A DNA stretch of 45,622 nt from UBA9410 sp036123585 (GTDB lineage: Bacteria > Actinomycetota > Acidimicrobiia > Acidimicrobiales > MedAcidi-G1): the NCBI GenBank assembly GCA_036123585.1, contig JAZADN010000054.1:1-45622 (forward strand), read 5' to 3'. This document shows positions 1 to 8,438 of this stretch, one piece after another (the first letter of the stretch is position 1; every line of letters starts with the position of its first letter). The position numbers and the translations under genes are program-made. The notes below the pieces were generated by a model. That model worked only from the letters and a program-made list of their open reading frames with translations. It had not been told where the DNA came from and did not search any database.

Positions 1-824
1 GACCGCGGGATGAGGTCGGTGATCCCGTCGAGGCGGCGGGGGCCGACATCCACACCGGCCTCCACCGGGGGCGGATAGGACCAGGCGCTGGACGGCAGGT
101 ATGACAGCCAGGTGCGTAGTTGGTCGATGGCATCTTGGTCGTCGGCGGCCATGTTGTGGACTAGGCCGCTGGCCACCGCCACTTTCGGGCCACCTAACTC
201 GGCTGCTGTCACATCCTCGCCGAGGGATGCCTTGACCACCGGCGGTCCGGCGGTGAATACCGCGGCATCCGCTGTCATTACCGAGAAGTCCGACAGGGGG
301 ACGATGAGCGCTCCGTGGCCGGCGGATGGTCCCATCACTGAGGTGACCACCGGGACCCGGCCTGACAGGCGCGCCTGCTGCATCAGGTCGGTGGGAGCTC
401 GGCCCGGCTGTGCCTCACCCTCGATCGGCGGCCGGTGGCCGGCACCCTCGAGCAGCATGATCAACGGGATGCGGTCCCGCTCGGCCAGCTCGGCAATACG
501 GAACCGCTTGGCGGTGCTGCCCGCTCCGATGGAACCGCCGAGCACCGTGAAGTCCTCGGCACCCACCATCACCGGCCGACCGTCGACGAATCCGGTGCCG
601 GTCACGATGCCATCGGCGGGCACGGAGCCGACCAGGGTGCCGATCTCGCGGAACGAGCCCGGATCCAGCAGGTGGTCGATACGGTCCCGAGCGTCGAGGC
701 GACCTCCCGAGTCGCCTCGGTGGCGTTCTAGGCGGTCGGCGCCACCCATGGCACGCGCCGCTCCGCGGCGGCGGGCCAGATCGGCCAGCAGCGGCTCCCA
801 GGTCGGTTCGCCGTCCTCGGTCAC
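1..824 (-). CDS. acyl-CoA carboxylase carboxyltransferase (beta) subunit, 3' part cut by window edge
   Basis: The frame stays open from a GTG at 824 to the left window edge (274 codons), so the C-terminal half is missing. The translation is a crotonase-fold carboxyltransferase of the acetyl/propionyl-CoA carboxylase beta family, which moves carboxyl from carboxybiotin to an acyl-CoA in the cytoplasm. Visible signatures are an N-terminal RIDHLLDPGSF segment, GGSIGAGSTAKRFRIAELA, the oxyanion-type loop MGPSAGHGAL and EDVTAAELGG followed by an SGLVH motif. A GGGAG lies nine bases before the GTG. No biotin carboxylase partner is in view, so acetyl-, propionyl- or another acyl-CoA substrate cannot be chosen. 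Family is near certain; substrate is open. Confidence 0.88.
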   Translation of the reverse strand, partial: MTEDGEPTWEPLLADLARRRGAARAMGGADRLERHRGDSGGRLDARDRIDHLLDPGSFREIGTLVGSVPADGIVTGTGFVDGRPVMVGAEDFTVLGGSIGAGSTAKRFRIAELAERDRIPLIMLLEGAGHRPPIEGEAQPGRAPTDLMQQARLSGRVPVVTSVMGPSAGHGALIVPLSDFSVMTADAAVFTAGPPVVKASLGEDVTAAELGGPKVAVASGLVHNMAADDQDAIDQLRTWLSYLPSSAWSYPPPVEAGVDVGPRRLDGITDLIPR

Positions 825-843
825 CGGGACAGTCTCCCGCGAC

Positions 844-1236
844 TCAGTCGCACGCAGCGAAGTAGGGGGCGAGGAAGTCCCGCGCCGCCTCCCCCTCCGC
901 GGCTGTCGCCAAGCCCCGGTATGCGGTACAGGCCCGGCGGCGGATGTCCACCTCACCACAGCCCAACTCCCCAGCCCGCCGGTCGAACGCCTCCGTCCGC
1001 ATCAGACGCCGGACGTCGGCGTAGGGGTCGACGGCTCCGGATCCGTCGGCGGTTCGGTCGGCGAGCTGCTCGATCACGGCCTCGGCCACGGCTCTTCCGG
1101 CGCCCACCAACTCGGCGCAGGTGGTGGCCCGTTCCGGATCGGTCACGCGGTTGCTGCCGCAGGCAACCATGCTCCACGCCACGAGAACCCCGAAGAGAGT
1201 TATTACCAAGCGTCTTCGGCCGATTGCCGACGGCAT
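844..1236 (-). CDS. small secreted lipoprotein, function unknown
   Basis: About 130 residues. The N-terminus has basic residues (GRRRL), a hydrophobic stretch (VITLFGVLVAWSMVA) and a cysteine in the context SMVAC, which fits a signal peptidase II lipobox. The mature part has several cysteines (TTCAEL, GCGEVD, RRACTAY, AACD), suggesting disulfides outside the membrane. I chose the ATG at 1236 because GGAGG lies eight bases upstream; a GTG five codons earlier overlaps that ribosome site and is less likely. It sits between hemolysin III and the carboxyltransferase on the same strand. I do not recognise the family. Confidence 0.7.
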   Translation of the reverse strand: MPSAIGRRRLVITLFGVLVAWSMVACGSNRVTDPERATTCAELVGAGRAVAEAVIEQLADRTADGSGAVDPYADVRRLMRTEAFDRRAGELGCGEVDIRRRACTAYRGLATAAEGEAARDFLAPYFAACD

Positions 1237-1255
1237 CACCCCAACCTCCACCCGG

Positions 1256-1951
1256 TCAGCCAGACGCGAGGAGGGCGACCACGGCGAAGTGGACGGCGAC
1301 GGCCGTCGTGACCAGCGTGTGCCACACCTCGTGGTAGCCGAACACCCTGGGCGACGGATCAGGCCAGCGTGCGCCCAGCATCAGCGCCCCGCCGCTATAG
1401 AGGAGTCCCTCAACCGCGATGAGGGCCAACACCCCGGCGTCCAGCGACCGGAATAGGTCGGGGGCGACCACGATGGGGACCCAGCCGAGGCTCAGGAAGA
1501 GGGTGTTCATCAAGCCCTTCGGTGGGTGGAAGGGCAGGAGCCTGACCGTCACTCCGATCCCGGCGCCGATCCAGACCGCCCACAGCAGCAGGGTGGCCGC
1601 CCCACCATCGAGGGCACTCAGGCCGATGGGCGTGGCGCTGGCCGCGATGAGGACGAAAATCGCCGCGTGGTCGAGGCGAAAGAGCACCTCGAAGACCGGG
1701 ATCGACCACCGCCGCAGGTGGACCAGACTGCTGGCCGTGAACATGACCAGGGCCCCGGCGGAGAAGACGGCCGCCCCAAGCCGGTCCTGGCCAGGTTCGG
1801 CCGATACGACCAGCAGGGTCCCGGCGACCAGCGAGCAGGGCACGGCGATCCGGTGCATGACGCCGCGCAAGCGTGGACGGGGTAGCGCCAACGACCGCTG
1901 AACCGAGTCCGATACCCCCGACAGGTCAACGTCGTTTGGCGGTTCTCCCAT
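1256..1951 (-). CDS. trhA: hemolysin III / TrhA (PAQR superfamily) membrane protein
   Basis: A 231-residue, seven-helix membrane protein. Conserved HlyIII features are present: SSLVH in the second helix, LDHAAIFVLIAASATP, and near the C-terminus the metal-site-type GYHEVWHT. The open frame runs about 125 codons further upstream, but that extension is the antisense-phase shadow of azlD. The ATG at 1951 gives the family length and has a TATTTT hexamer (1959-1964, minus strand) seven bases upstream, like the other leaderless starts here. Family members have been linked to membrane energetics and lipid homeostasis; haemolysis is a historical label. Its role here is not shown by context. Confidence 0.85.
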   Translation of the reverse strand: MGEPPNDVDLSGVSDSVQRSLALPRPRLRGVMHRIAVPCSLVAGTLLVVSAEPGQDRLGAAVFSAGALVMFTASSLVHLRRWSIPVFEVLFRLDHAAIFVLIAASATPIGLSALDGGAATLLLWAVWIGAGIGVTVRLLPFHPPKGLMNTLFLSLGWVPIVVAPDLFRSLDAGVLALIAVEGLLYSGGALMLGARWPDPSPRVFGYHEVWHTLVTTAVAVHFAVVALLASG

Positions 1952-1958
1952 GCTGGCG

Positions 1959-1964
1959 AAAATA
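1959..1964 (-). promoter_or_regulatory. -10 hexamer for a leaderless hemolysin III transcript
   Basis: Minus-strand TATTTT with a seven-base gap to the ATG at 1951, and no Shine-Dalgarno sequence in the gap. The spacing matches the other leaderless starts listed in this window. Confidence 0.45.
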
Positions 1965-1989
1965 GACCCGGTGGCCGGGGTCGACGGTG

Positions 1990-2286
1990 TCACACCAGAA
2001 AGCGCAGGCCGCCCGTGACGACCATGGCCACGAGGACCACAACGACCAACGGGGCCCGCCGCCACACGGCTACGGTCGCCACCGCCACGCCCACCAGACG
2101 GGCATCCAGCACGAGGGTCTCCCCTTCGGCGACCGTCATGAGAACCACGATGGCGGCGAACAGGGCTGGAGACAGCAGCGTGCTGACCGGCTCGAGGACG
2201 CGCCCCGCCTGGTCGCCAGCCACCACGCCAACCAGCTTGGCTCCATAGCAGCCGCCGGATAGGAGGAGGATGGCCGCCCAGCTCAC
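1990..2286 (-). CDS. azlD: AzlD family branched-chain amino acid export subunit
   Basis: A 98-residue protein with three to four hydrophobic helices, typical of AzlD, the small partner of AzlC in branched-chain amino acid export. It starts at a GTG that overlaps the azlC stop codon (GTGA), so translation is probably coupled. The LLSPALFAAIVVLMT segment and the C-terminal hydrophobic VVVVLVAMVVTGGL are typical of the family. AzlC and AzlD probably form one two-component membrane transporter. Confidence 0.85.
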   Translation of the reverse strand: MSWAAILLLSGGCYGAKLVGVVAGDQAGRVLEPVSTLLSPALFAAIVVLMTVAEGETLVLDARLVGVAVATVAVWRRAPLVVVVLVAMVVTGGLRFLV

Positions 2287-3026
2287 GAGGCGGCCTCTCC
2301 CCTAGGGCGTCCGACGGTAGAGCGCCGCCGGACAACCAGGCCGACCGGGACGGCGAGGGCAGCCAGCAGCATGGGCACCCCGGCCGTCGTGGTCGGGATG
2401 GTCACCAACGCGATAGCACCACCCGTCAGCGCGGTGATCCGCCCCGGTGCGTCGCGCACGTGCGGCGCCAGAAGCGCCAAGAAGGCCGCCGGGAACGCGG
2501 CGTCCAAGCCGAGGGCGCCTGGGTCGTCGAACAACCCGCCGACCAGGACCCCGAGGAGGGTGCCGATGTTCCAGAAGGCGAAGAGCCACAGTCCGGTGGT
2601 CCAGAAGGCCTCCCGGGCCCGGTCCGAGGACTCCTGGGCACTGGCCATGGCCGCGGTCTCGTCGATCACGAAGTGGGCCGAAGCCGCCCGACGGATCGGG
2701 CCACCCCGAAAGAGTGGGGCGACCACCGGACCGTAAAGGGCGTTGCGGGCGCCGATCAGCAGGCCGCTGCCCACCGCGGCCGCCGCGGTCCCGCCACCCG
2801 CCATCACCGACACGGCAGCGAACTGCGACGCCCCGGTAAACGTGAGGACCGAAAGGGCTGACGCCCGTCCCACTCCCAGGTTCGAGGAGTCGGCGAACAC
2901 TCCGAAGGTGATCCCGATCAAGAGGCAGGCGGCGGCCAACAGGAAGCCGTCCCTGCGGTGGGTCGGCATCCGCCAGGGAAGGAGGCGCTCAGGGAGTCCA
3001 GAACCAGGACTCGTCTCCCCGGCCAT
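2283..3026 (-). CDS. azlC: AzlC family branched-chain amino acid exporter, large subunit
   Basis: About 247 residues with multiple membrane helices. Family signatures are GITFGVFADSS near the N-terminus, the FTGASQFAAV motif and the SAHFVIDETAAMA segment. The ATG at 3026 overlaps the stop of the upstream phosphatase gene (TGATG), and a GGGAG lies upstream inside that gene, so this start is preferred over the longer open frame. It exports branched-chain or related amino acids together with AzlD downstream. The thioesterase-phosphatase-azlC-azlD run looks like one transcript from a promoter near 4226. Confidence 0.88.
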   Translation of the reverse strand: MAGETSPGSGLPERLLPWRMPTHRRDGFLLAAACLLIGITFGVFADSSNLGVGRASALSVLTFTGASQFAAVSVMAGGGTAAAAVGSGLLIGARNALYGPVVAPLFRGGPIRRAASAHFVIDETAAMASAQESSDRAREAFWTTGLWLFAFWNIGTLLGVLVGGLFDDPGALGLDAAFPAAFLALLAPHVRDAPGRITALTGGAIALVTIPTTTAGVPMLLAALAVPVGLVVRRRSTVGRPRGEAAS

Positions 3027-3541
3027 CACCCGTCTCCCGGTCCAACGCGGTCGACCAGGCGATCCACCAGGCGATCCAAGGTCGCGGCGCACTCGTCGAA
3101 GTCGGCCTGATCACCCGAGGCGGGGTCGACCACCTCCTCCCAGCCACTGACCTCCACGGAGGCCAGATTGAGCGAGGCGATACGGTCCGCCAGGTCTCCG
3201 GTTCCGGGGGCCGGAAGATCCCGGGCCAGTCTGGGCAGGCTTGCCGTGCGAGCGGCCACCTCCGGGTGGTGCAGTCGGATCCAAGCCACGTGCGACGGCT
3301 CCATGGCCACCACCAGGTCGACGTCGACGTGGGCGGGCCCGAACTGTCGACTGCGGTGGTCGGGGTCGGTGAGGCCGTGGGCGGCCAGGGCGGAGCGGGT
3401 GCGTTGGCTCATAGGGAGGCCCTCCAGCACCAGAGTCCCGGCGCCGACAGCCCGGTGGCCCTCGGACCGGTCGGCGAACATGGCCCGGGCCATCACCGAC
3501 CGTGCGGCGTTGCCGGTGCAAAGGAAGCAGATGGTGGCCAC
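3026..3541 (-). CDS. low-molecular-weight protein tyrosine phosphatase family protein
   Basis: 171 residues. The P-loop CTGNAARS at residues 8-15 gives the CX5R(S) active site of low-molecular-weight phosphatases, with Cys8 as nucleophile and Arg14 binding phosphate. A VVDP near residue 120 supplies the expected general-acid aspartate. It is cytoplasmic and could dephosphorylate tyrosine proteins; related arsenate reductases share the fold, so arsenate cannot be ruled out. It starts with GTG three bases after the thioesterase stop and its own stop overlaps the azlC start, so it is mid-operon. Confidence 0.85.
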   Translation of the reverse strand: MATICFLCTGNAARSVMARAMFADRSEGHRAVGAGTLVLEGLPMSQRTRSALAAHGLTDPDHRSRQFGPAHVDVDLVVAMEPSHVAWIRLHHPEVAARTASLPRLARDLPAPGTGDLADRIASLNLASVEVSGWEEVVDPASGDQADFDECAATLDRLVDRLVDRVGPGDG

Positions 3542-3543
3542 CC

Positions 3544-4218
3544 CTACCGCCCCCCGACAGGACGGGCTTCTTCCGCAGGGCGAGGGGGCACGGCGACGAA
3601 TAGGGCCTCGGCCTCAGCAGTCACGGCCGACTCGCCGCTACCGTCCGGCGCTAGGCACCGGGCTCGGGCGACGATGCGCCGTCCCGAGTGTCGTATTACG
3701 ACGGCCTCAAAGCGGAGATCCACGTCCAGCGGCGTGGCCTGCCGGTAGCGGATGGAGAGGCGGGCGGTGACGACCGGGCCAGCGTCGACCAGCCCCGGGG
3801 CGCTACTGAGTATGTCGTCGAAGATGCCAGCCACGAAGCCGCCGTGGACACGGCCCGGCGGACCCTCCCGGTCTCGGTCGAGACGGACCGTTCCCACCAC
3901 CATGGGGCTCCCGTCGTCGGTCACGGTGGTGACGACCAGCGGTGGGGCCAGTGGGTTGGCATCGCCTCGGTAGAGACTGTGGTCTCGGGCCTCGGTCCGC
4001 AAGCGGGCCTCGGTGGGACCGTCAATTTCCTCGAGGGGCACCTCGTACCAGCGGCGGCGGACCGGCGACTCGAGCGCCCGGCGGACCTCGGCCACCAGGT
4101 CGCGGGCGGCGTCCAACGCCGGGCCATCCGGGGCCAGGCGGTTCAGGTCCCCGACCAGAGCCCGGACTTCGTCGGCAAGGTGGTGGACCGCGTCACGCCG
4201 GTCGGACTGCTCCCCCAT
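3544..4218 (-). CDS. hotdog-fold acyl-CoA thioesterase (PaaI/4HBT-like)
   Basis: 224 residues. An N-terminal helical region (about residues 1-55) precedes a hotdog domain containing GRVHGGFVAGIFDD (residues 122-135), the HGG and acidic helix motif of PaaI/4HBT thioesterases, which hydrolyse acyl-CoA thioesters. The second half has the strand pattern VTARLSIRYRQATPLDVDL typical of the fold. First gene of a four-gene minus-strand run; a CAGACT hexamer lies seven bases before the ATG with no Shine-Dalgarno site. The acyl substrate is unknown, but the gene lies directly after the steroid operon. Confidence 0.82.
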   Translation of the reverse strand: MGEQSDRRDAVHHLADEVRALVGDLNRLAPDGPALDAARDLVAEVRRALESPVRRRWYEVPLEEIDGPTEARLRTEARDHSLYRGDANPLAPPLVVTTVTDDGSPMVVGTVRLDRDREGPPGRVHGGFVAGIFDDILSSAPGLVDAGPVVTARLSIRYRQATPLDVDLRFEAVVIRHSGRRIVARARCLAPDGSGESAVTAEAEALFVAVPPRPAEEARPVGGR

Positions 4219-4225
4219 GGTCGGC

Positions 4226-4231
4226 AGTCTG
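4226..4231 (-). promoter_or_regulatory. -10 hexamer for leaderless thioesterase operon
   Basis: Minus-strand CAGACT, seven bases before the ATG at 4218. The same CAGACT-N7-ATG arrangement precedes the hypothetical gene at 10543. Confidence 0.4.
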
Positions 4232-4306
4232 GCCGGACCACGGGGCGAGGAGGTGGTCCGGTCGTCAGAGTCTTACAGCGGGGCCGGTCTGGTGGGCCCA
4301 GCGTCT

Positions 4307-5359
4307 TCAGGCCGAAGCAAGGCCAAGGCCTGCAGCGATCCGGCGACGGTGGTAGCGGGCATCGCCCCACGACGCCGAAAGTGCCCAGCCGCGCTTCAGC
4401 CAGAGTTGCAGGTCGTACTCAATGGTGTAACCGATGGCCCCGTGGCACTGGAGCGCCGAGCGGCACGCCAGGTCAAGGGCGTCGGAGACAGCGGCCTTGG
4501 CCATCGACGTCCCCACCGAAGAGGGGGGAGTGTCCGCCGAATGTGGGACGGTGCCCTCCGGCAGTCGGCTGGTAGCTAACGACCAAGCTGCCACCTGAAC
4601 CAGCGGGCGGGCGAACTCGAGGGCCACAGCGACGTTCGAGCAATGGTGCTTGACGGCCTGGTTGACGCCCACCGGGCGGCCGAACTGCTCGCGTTCGGCC
4701 ACGTACTCCACGGTCAGGTCCAGGAGGCGCTGAGCCACGCCCAGACCCTGGGCGGCGGCCGCCCATGCTCCGCGGTCGAGTAGGGCCTCGACGGCCGAGG
4801 GGGCGTTGGAGACCAGGGTGTCGGTCGAGGTCGTGACGTCCAATACGGCCAGGCGTCGGGAGCCGTCCACGCTGGGCTGCTCCGTAGCGGCAACGGCGTC
4901 ATGCGGGACGGCATGGACGGCGCCGTCTACAGCCAGCACGATGAGGTCGGCCGTGGCCCCCGCCACAACGGGGTGATCGACAGGAGAACCCGCGGTGACC
5001 AACACCGATCCATCGGCTGCTCCGGCCAGCCAGCCGTCGCGCAGCACCTCGGGGGCCAAGTCTCGAAGGACCGGAACGGCCACCGCTGCGTGCTCGGCTA
5101 CCGGTTCGGGACAGGCGGCCCGGCCCAGTTCCTCGAGGAGCAGCACGAGGTCGCGTTCGTCCATGCCTAGGCCGCCGTGGTCGTCGGGCACCAGCAGGCC
5201 GAGGATCCCCGTCTCGGCCAGCACCGCCCACAAGCCGTCGACCCGGCCGGCCGGATCGTCCCAGGAGGCCCGGACGGCGGGAGGGCAGCACCGGTCGTCC
5301 AGGATCCCTCGGAGAGTCGATGCAAACAGTTCCCGGTCCTCTCCGAAGGTGAAGTCCAC
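4307..5359 (-). CDS. acyl-CoA dehydrogenase, small partner subunit of a steroid-type FadE pair
   Basis: 350 residues, shorter than the roughly 390-residue standard. It has the N-terminal helical domain (FTFGEDRELFASTLR), GILGLLVPDDHGGLG, and the C-terminal helix motif AEREQFGRPVGVNQAVKH. It lacks the IYAGTNEIQ end motif found in its neighbour. In actinobacterial steroid degradation, acyl-CoA dehydrogenases often work as alpha2beta2 complexes of two unlike subunits encoded side by side; this gene starts eight bases after the partner ends, with a strong AGGAGG upstream of the GTG. It is last in the ipdABC operon, so a FadE32/FadE33-like role on ring C/D intermediates is my inference. Confidence 0.85.
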   Translation of the reverse strand: MDFTFGEDRELFASTLRGILDDRCCPPAVRASWDDPAGRVDGLWAVLAETGILGLLVPDDHGGLGMDERDLVLLLEELGRAACPEPVAEHAAVAVPVLRDLAPEVLRDGWLAGAADGSVLVTAGSPVDHPVVAGATADLIVLAVDGAVHAVPHDAVAATEQPSVDGSRRLAVLDVTTSTDTLVSNAPSAVEALLDRGAWAAAAQGLGVAQRLLDLTVEYVAEREQFGRPVGVNQAVKHHCSNVAVALEFARPLVQVAAWSLATSRLPEGTVPHSADTPPSSVGTSMAKAAVSDALDLACRSALQCHGAIGYTIEYDLQLWLKRGWALSASWGDARYHRRRIAAGLGLASA

Positions 5360-5367
5360 GGCGCCAC

Positions 5368-6534
5368 CTACCTCCTCGGAAGGCCGAGCACCCGCTCAGC
5401 GATGATGTTGCGCTGGATCTCGTTGGTGCCTGCGTAGATGGGGCCCGAAAGGCTGAACAGGTATCCCGACATCCAGGCGCCTCCGTCCACGGCGTCGGGT
5501 GCTGCGGCCACCAACTCGCCGCGGTCACCAAGCAGGCGCAGCGCCGTGGCGTGCAGTTCGACATCCAGCTCCGACCAGAACACCTTCATCATTGAGGAGG
5601 AGGCGCCCAGCTCTCCCCCACCGGACAGGCGGGCCGCTGTGCGGTAGGTCTGCCACCGGTAGGCCTGCGCCCCGGTCCAGGCCCGAACCACCTCGTCGAG
5701 CAGTCCCGAGTCCGTCGAACCCTCCTCGACCAGGTCCCGATAGAGCTCCGCTAGGCGATCGGCGGCGGCCAAGAAGCGCCCGGGGGCCCGCAGGTTGAGG
5801 CCCCGTTCGCTGGACGTGGTGGCCATAGCGACGTTCCAACCCTCGCCCTCACCGCCCAACAGGTTCGACTCGTGTACTCGACAGCCGTCGAAAAACAAGT
5901 CGGCGAATGCAGGCTCGCCATCGAGGCGGCCCACCGGTCGACGCTCCAGTCCGTCAGCGTCGGCCGGGACCAGCAGGTACGACAGGCCCCGGTGGCGCTC
6001 GGAATCGGGATCTGTGCGGACTATGCAGAACATCCAGTCGGCCCATGCCCCTCGGGAACACCAGGTCTTCTGTCCGTCGAGGACGAACCACTCGCCGTCC
6101 CTGATCCCCTTCGTGGAGATGGATGCCAGATCGCTCCCCGAGTCCGGCTCGGACCACCCCTGGGCCCAGATCTCCTCGCCGGAGGCCATGCGGGACAGGA
6201 AACGGTCCTTCTGGTCGTCAGTCCCGAAGGCGTACAGAGTGGGGCCGAGCAGGCTGATCCCGTTGGTGTTGACCCGGCCCGGGGCACCGGCCCGGTAGTA
6301 CTCCTCCTCGAACAGCAGCCAGTCGACCAGACCGGCGTCTCGGCCTCCGTACTCCTCGGGCCACGCCACCACCGACCAGCGATCCTCGTAAAGGACGCCC
6401 TCCCATTCGCGGTGGCGTTCGAAGCCTTCGGGAGTGTCCATGGCCGGCAACGGCTCGGCCGGAAGGTGGTCGGCTATCCAAGCCCTCGCCTCGTCGCGGA
6501 ATGCCAGTTGCGCGGAGGTGAAGTCGAGGTCCAC
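5368..6534 (-). CDS. acyl-CoA dehydrogenase, catalytic partner of FadE pair (steroid type)
   Basis: 388 residues with all acyl-CoA dehydrogenase signatures: AQGWSEPDSGSDLASI (about 124-139), GQKTWCSRGAWADW (154-167) and the C-terminal IYAGTNEIQRNIIAERVLG. The MCAD-type catalytic Glu position in the last motif is Ala, while Glu243 in TTSSERGLN falls where isovaleryl- and long-chain-type enzymes carry their catalytic base, so the enzyme is probably active with that residue. It uses FAD to desaturate an acyl-CoA. GTG start four bases after the ipdC stop; it pairs with the shorter dehydrogenase downstream. FadE31-like by context. Confidence 0.88.
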   Translation of the reverse strand: MDLDFTSAQLAFRDEARAWIADHLPAEPLPAMDTPEGFERHREWEGVLYEDRWSVVAWPEEYGGRDAGLVDWLLFEEEYYRAGAPGRVNTNGISLLGPTLYAFGTDDQKDRFLSRMASGEEIWAQGWSEPDSGSDLASISTKGIRDGEWFVLDGQKTWCSRGAWADWMFCIVRTDPDSERHRGLSYLLVPADADGLERRPVGRLDGEPAFADLFFDGCRVHESNLLGGEGEGWNVAMATTSSERGLNLRAPGRFLAAADRLAELYRDLVEEGSTDSGLLDEVVRAWTGAQAYRWQTYRTAARLSGGGELGASSSMMKVFWSELDVELHATALRLLGDRGELVAAAPDAVDGGAWMSGYLFSLSGPIYAGTNEIQRNIIAERVLGLPRR

Positions 6535-6538
6535 GCCT

Positions 6539-7615
6539 TCAGCCCTCGCCTACCCCACCCAAGCGGTCTAGCGCCCTAGAGGCCTCGGTGATGGTGCGTT
6601 CCACCAACTCGGCACATGACGGCAGTTCGTCGATCGAGCCGACGCCCTGTCCGGTGGGCAGGATCCCCACCTCCGTCCTGCCCTCCACCATGGAGGCCCG
6701 GGTCAGCATGGGGGCGTTGGCCGCCATGGCCACCTGACCCCACGTGAGCTCCGAGTTGCGCTTCATCCGCAGACCCTCGGCCAACAGTTCGACCAGCCCG
6801 GTGCCGGTAAGACGACGAAACCTCAGGGCGTTGACCGCCGCCCTCGGAAAGGCCAGCAAGCGGGACCGCTCGAGGCGGCGGACCAGATCGGTGTCGACCA
6901 CCCGCTGCGGCGCACCGTCGATGGCCCGAGTGACCACGGTGCCGGTGACCGGGGTGGCTAGGTAGACGGCCTTGACGGCATCGGGTACATCGCTGTCGGT
7001 GGTGAGCAGAAAGCGGGTGCCCATGGCCACCGCGTCGGCGCCCCACGCCAGAGCCGCGGCCAGGCCGCGGCCGTCGGTGAAGCCCCCGGCGGCCACCACG
7101 GCCACGCCGGTGCCGTCCAGGGCGTCGATCACCTGTGGGACGAGTTGCGTGGTAGGGACGTTCCCGGTGTGGCCACCGCCCTCGGCGCCCTGGGCGATGA
7201 CAGCGTCCACCCCCCACTCAGCGACCTTCTCCGCATGGCGGCGGGCCCCGATGGTCGGGATGACCAAGACCCCGGCCTCCTTGAGGCGCTCCACGATGGC
7301 CCGGCCGGGGGCCTGGGCGAAGGAAGCCACCCGGACACCCTCGGTGATCAGGTGGTCGACGCGTCGGTCCACGTCAGTAGCGTCGGTCCGCAGGTTGACG
7401 CCGAACGGTGCGTCGGTGACGGCCCGGACCTCTTCGATGGCGGTCGCCATCTGCTCGAAGGTCATGGGTGCGGCGGCGATGATGCCGAGGCCGCCGGCGC
7501 GGGCGGTGGCCGCGGTCAGGCGGGAGCCGGCCACCCAGCCCATGCCGGTCTGGACGATCGGGTGGCGGATGCCAACCAGGTCGCAGAATCGGGTGTGAAG
7601 CCGGGGGTCGCCCAC
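6539..7615 (-). CDS. ipdC: IpdC-like NAD(P)H-dependent flavin oxidoreductase (nitronate monooxygenase fold)
   Basis: A TIM-barrel FMN protein of the nitronate monooxygenase / 2-nitropropane dioxygenase family. It shows HPIVQTGMGWVAG near the start, GAEGGGHTG for flavin phosphate binding and VVAAGGFTDGRG. In mycobacteria ipdC (Rv3553) lies directly after ipdA and ipdB and acts on a CoA thioester during steroid ring C/D breakdown; the same order is seen here, which decides the call over a true nitronate monooxygenase. The GTG at 7615, five bases after the ipdB stop, gives the family N-terminus; the open frame continues 17 codons upstream into ipdB without support. Confidence 0.85.
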   Translation of the reverse strand: MGDPRLHTRFCDLVGIRHPIVQTGMGWVAGSRLTAATARAGGLGIIAAAPMTFEQMATAIEEVRAVTDAPFGVNLRTDATDVDRRVDHLITEGVRVASFAQAPGRAIVERLKEAGVLVIPTIGARRHAEKVAEWGVDAVIAQGAEGGGHTGNVPTTQLVPQVIDALDGTGVAVVAAGGFTDGRGLAAALAWGADAVAMGTRFLLTTDSDVPDAVKAVYLATPVTGTVVTRAIDGAPQRVVDTDLVRRLERSRLLAFPRAAVNALRFRRLTGTGLVELLAEGLRMKRNSELTWGQVAMAANAPMLTRASMVEGRTEVGILPTGQGVGSIDELPSCAELVERTITEASRALDRLGGVGEG

Positions 7616-7619
7616 GTCG

Positions 7620-8438
7620 TCAGCCGCCGAACTCGGCCTTGCGGTACCCGTGGGGGTCAAGCACATCGCGAATGAGGCGGAGTTCCTCGTCAGTGGGCAG
7701 CCGGCTCTCCGGGACCTCGTCAGGGACGATGAGGTCGAAGCCGGTGGCCTCCACCACCTCCTCGACGGTCACCCCGGGGTGGATCGACCGGAGCCTCATC
7801 CGACGGGGTCCGGCACGACCCCCGGCAGACGGGCGATCCTGGGCGCCCTCTGGGGCTTCGAAGTCCATGACGGCCAAGTTGGAGACCACCCGGCGGATCT
7901 CGTGGTCCCTCCGGATAGCCGTCGACAGCGGCGCCACGCGGTCGTAGCCAGGTCCGGAGACGACGTCGACCGACGGCACGAACGACCTGGTGGAGTGGTT
8001 GGGCACCCAGTAGGTGGTGGCGTGGTTGACGAGGTTGCCGGGGGCGCCCCGCAGGCCGAGCAGTTGGGCCTTGGGACGCTGCCAGTCACCGATGGCGGCG
8101 AGGTTCTGGTTGCCGTGGGCATCGATCTGGCTGGCACCCATGACCACGTGCCGGCGGCCCGACCAGACGACGTCGAAGACGTCGCGGTAGGGCATCCATG
8201 CCTCGATGAGCCGCTCAGCGTCATCGTCGCCGACGGCGAGCGGGTTGGCAGCTAGGACGGAGATGGCGTCGGTCATGACCATGGCCGGCTCGAAGGTGGC
8301 CCGGGCCAGGCGACCACCAATGATCGGCGTAGTGCCGATGGGGTTGCACAGCACCTCGCCGTCGCCGCGGAAGGCCTCGGCGATGGCCACCGCACAGACC
8401 TCGTCCCGGGTGGCCGGATCGCGGATCGTCTCAACCAT
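7620..8438 (-). CDS. ipdB: IpdB, beta subunit of the COCHEA-CoA ring-opening hydrolase
   Basis: 272 residues, a family I CoA-transferase-like beta subunit. IpdAB is related to CoA-transferases but in steroid-degrading actinobacteria and proteobacteria hydrolyses the last carbon ring of the bicyclic cholesterol/bile-acid remnant (COCHEA-CoA). Supporting segments are RDEVCAVAIAEAFRGDGEV, GASQIDAHGNQN, GAPGNLVNHATTYWVPNH and IHPGVTVEEVVEATGF. The ATG overlaps the ipdA stop by eight bases. Second gene of the ipdA-ipdB-ipdC run. Confidence 0.9.
   Translation of the reverse strand: MVETIRDPATRDEVCAVAIAEAFRGDGEVLCNPIGTTPIIGGRLARATFEPAMVMTDAISVLAANPLAVGDDDAERLIEAWMPYRDVFDVVWSGRRHVVMGASQIDAHGNQNLAAIGDWQRPKAQLLGLRGAPGNLVNHATTYWVPNHSTRSFVPSVDVVSGPGYDRVAPLSTAIRRDHEIRRVVSNLAVMDFEAPEGAQDRPSAGGRAGPRRMRLRSIHPGVTVEEVVEATGFDLIVPDEVPESRLPTDEELRLIRDVLDPHGYRKAEFGG

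Noticed and set aside
112..1311. Plus-strand open frame of 399 codons
   Set aside because: It is antisense to the carboxyltransferase and lipoprotein genes; the minus strand gives recognisable protein and the plus strand does not.
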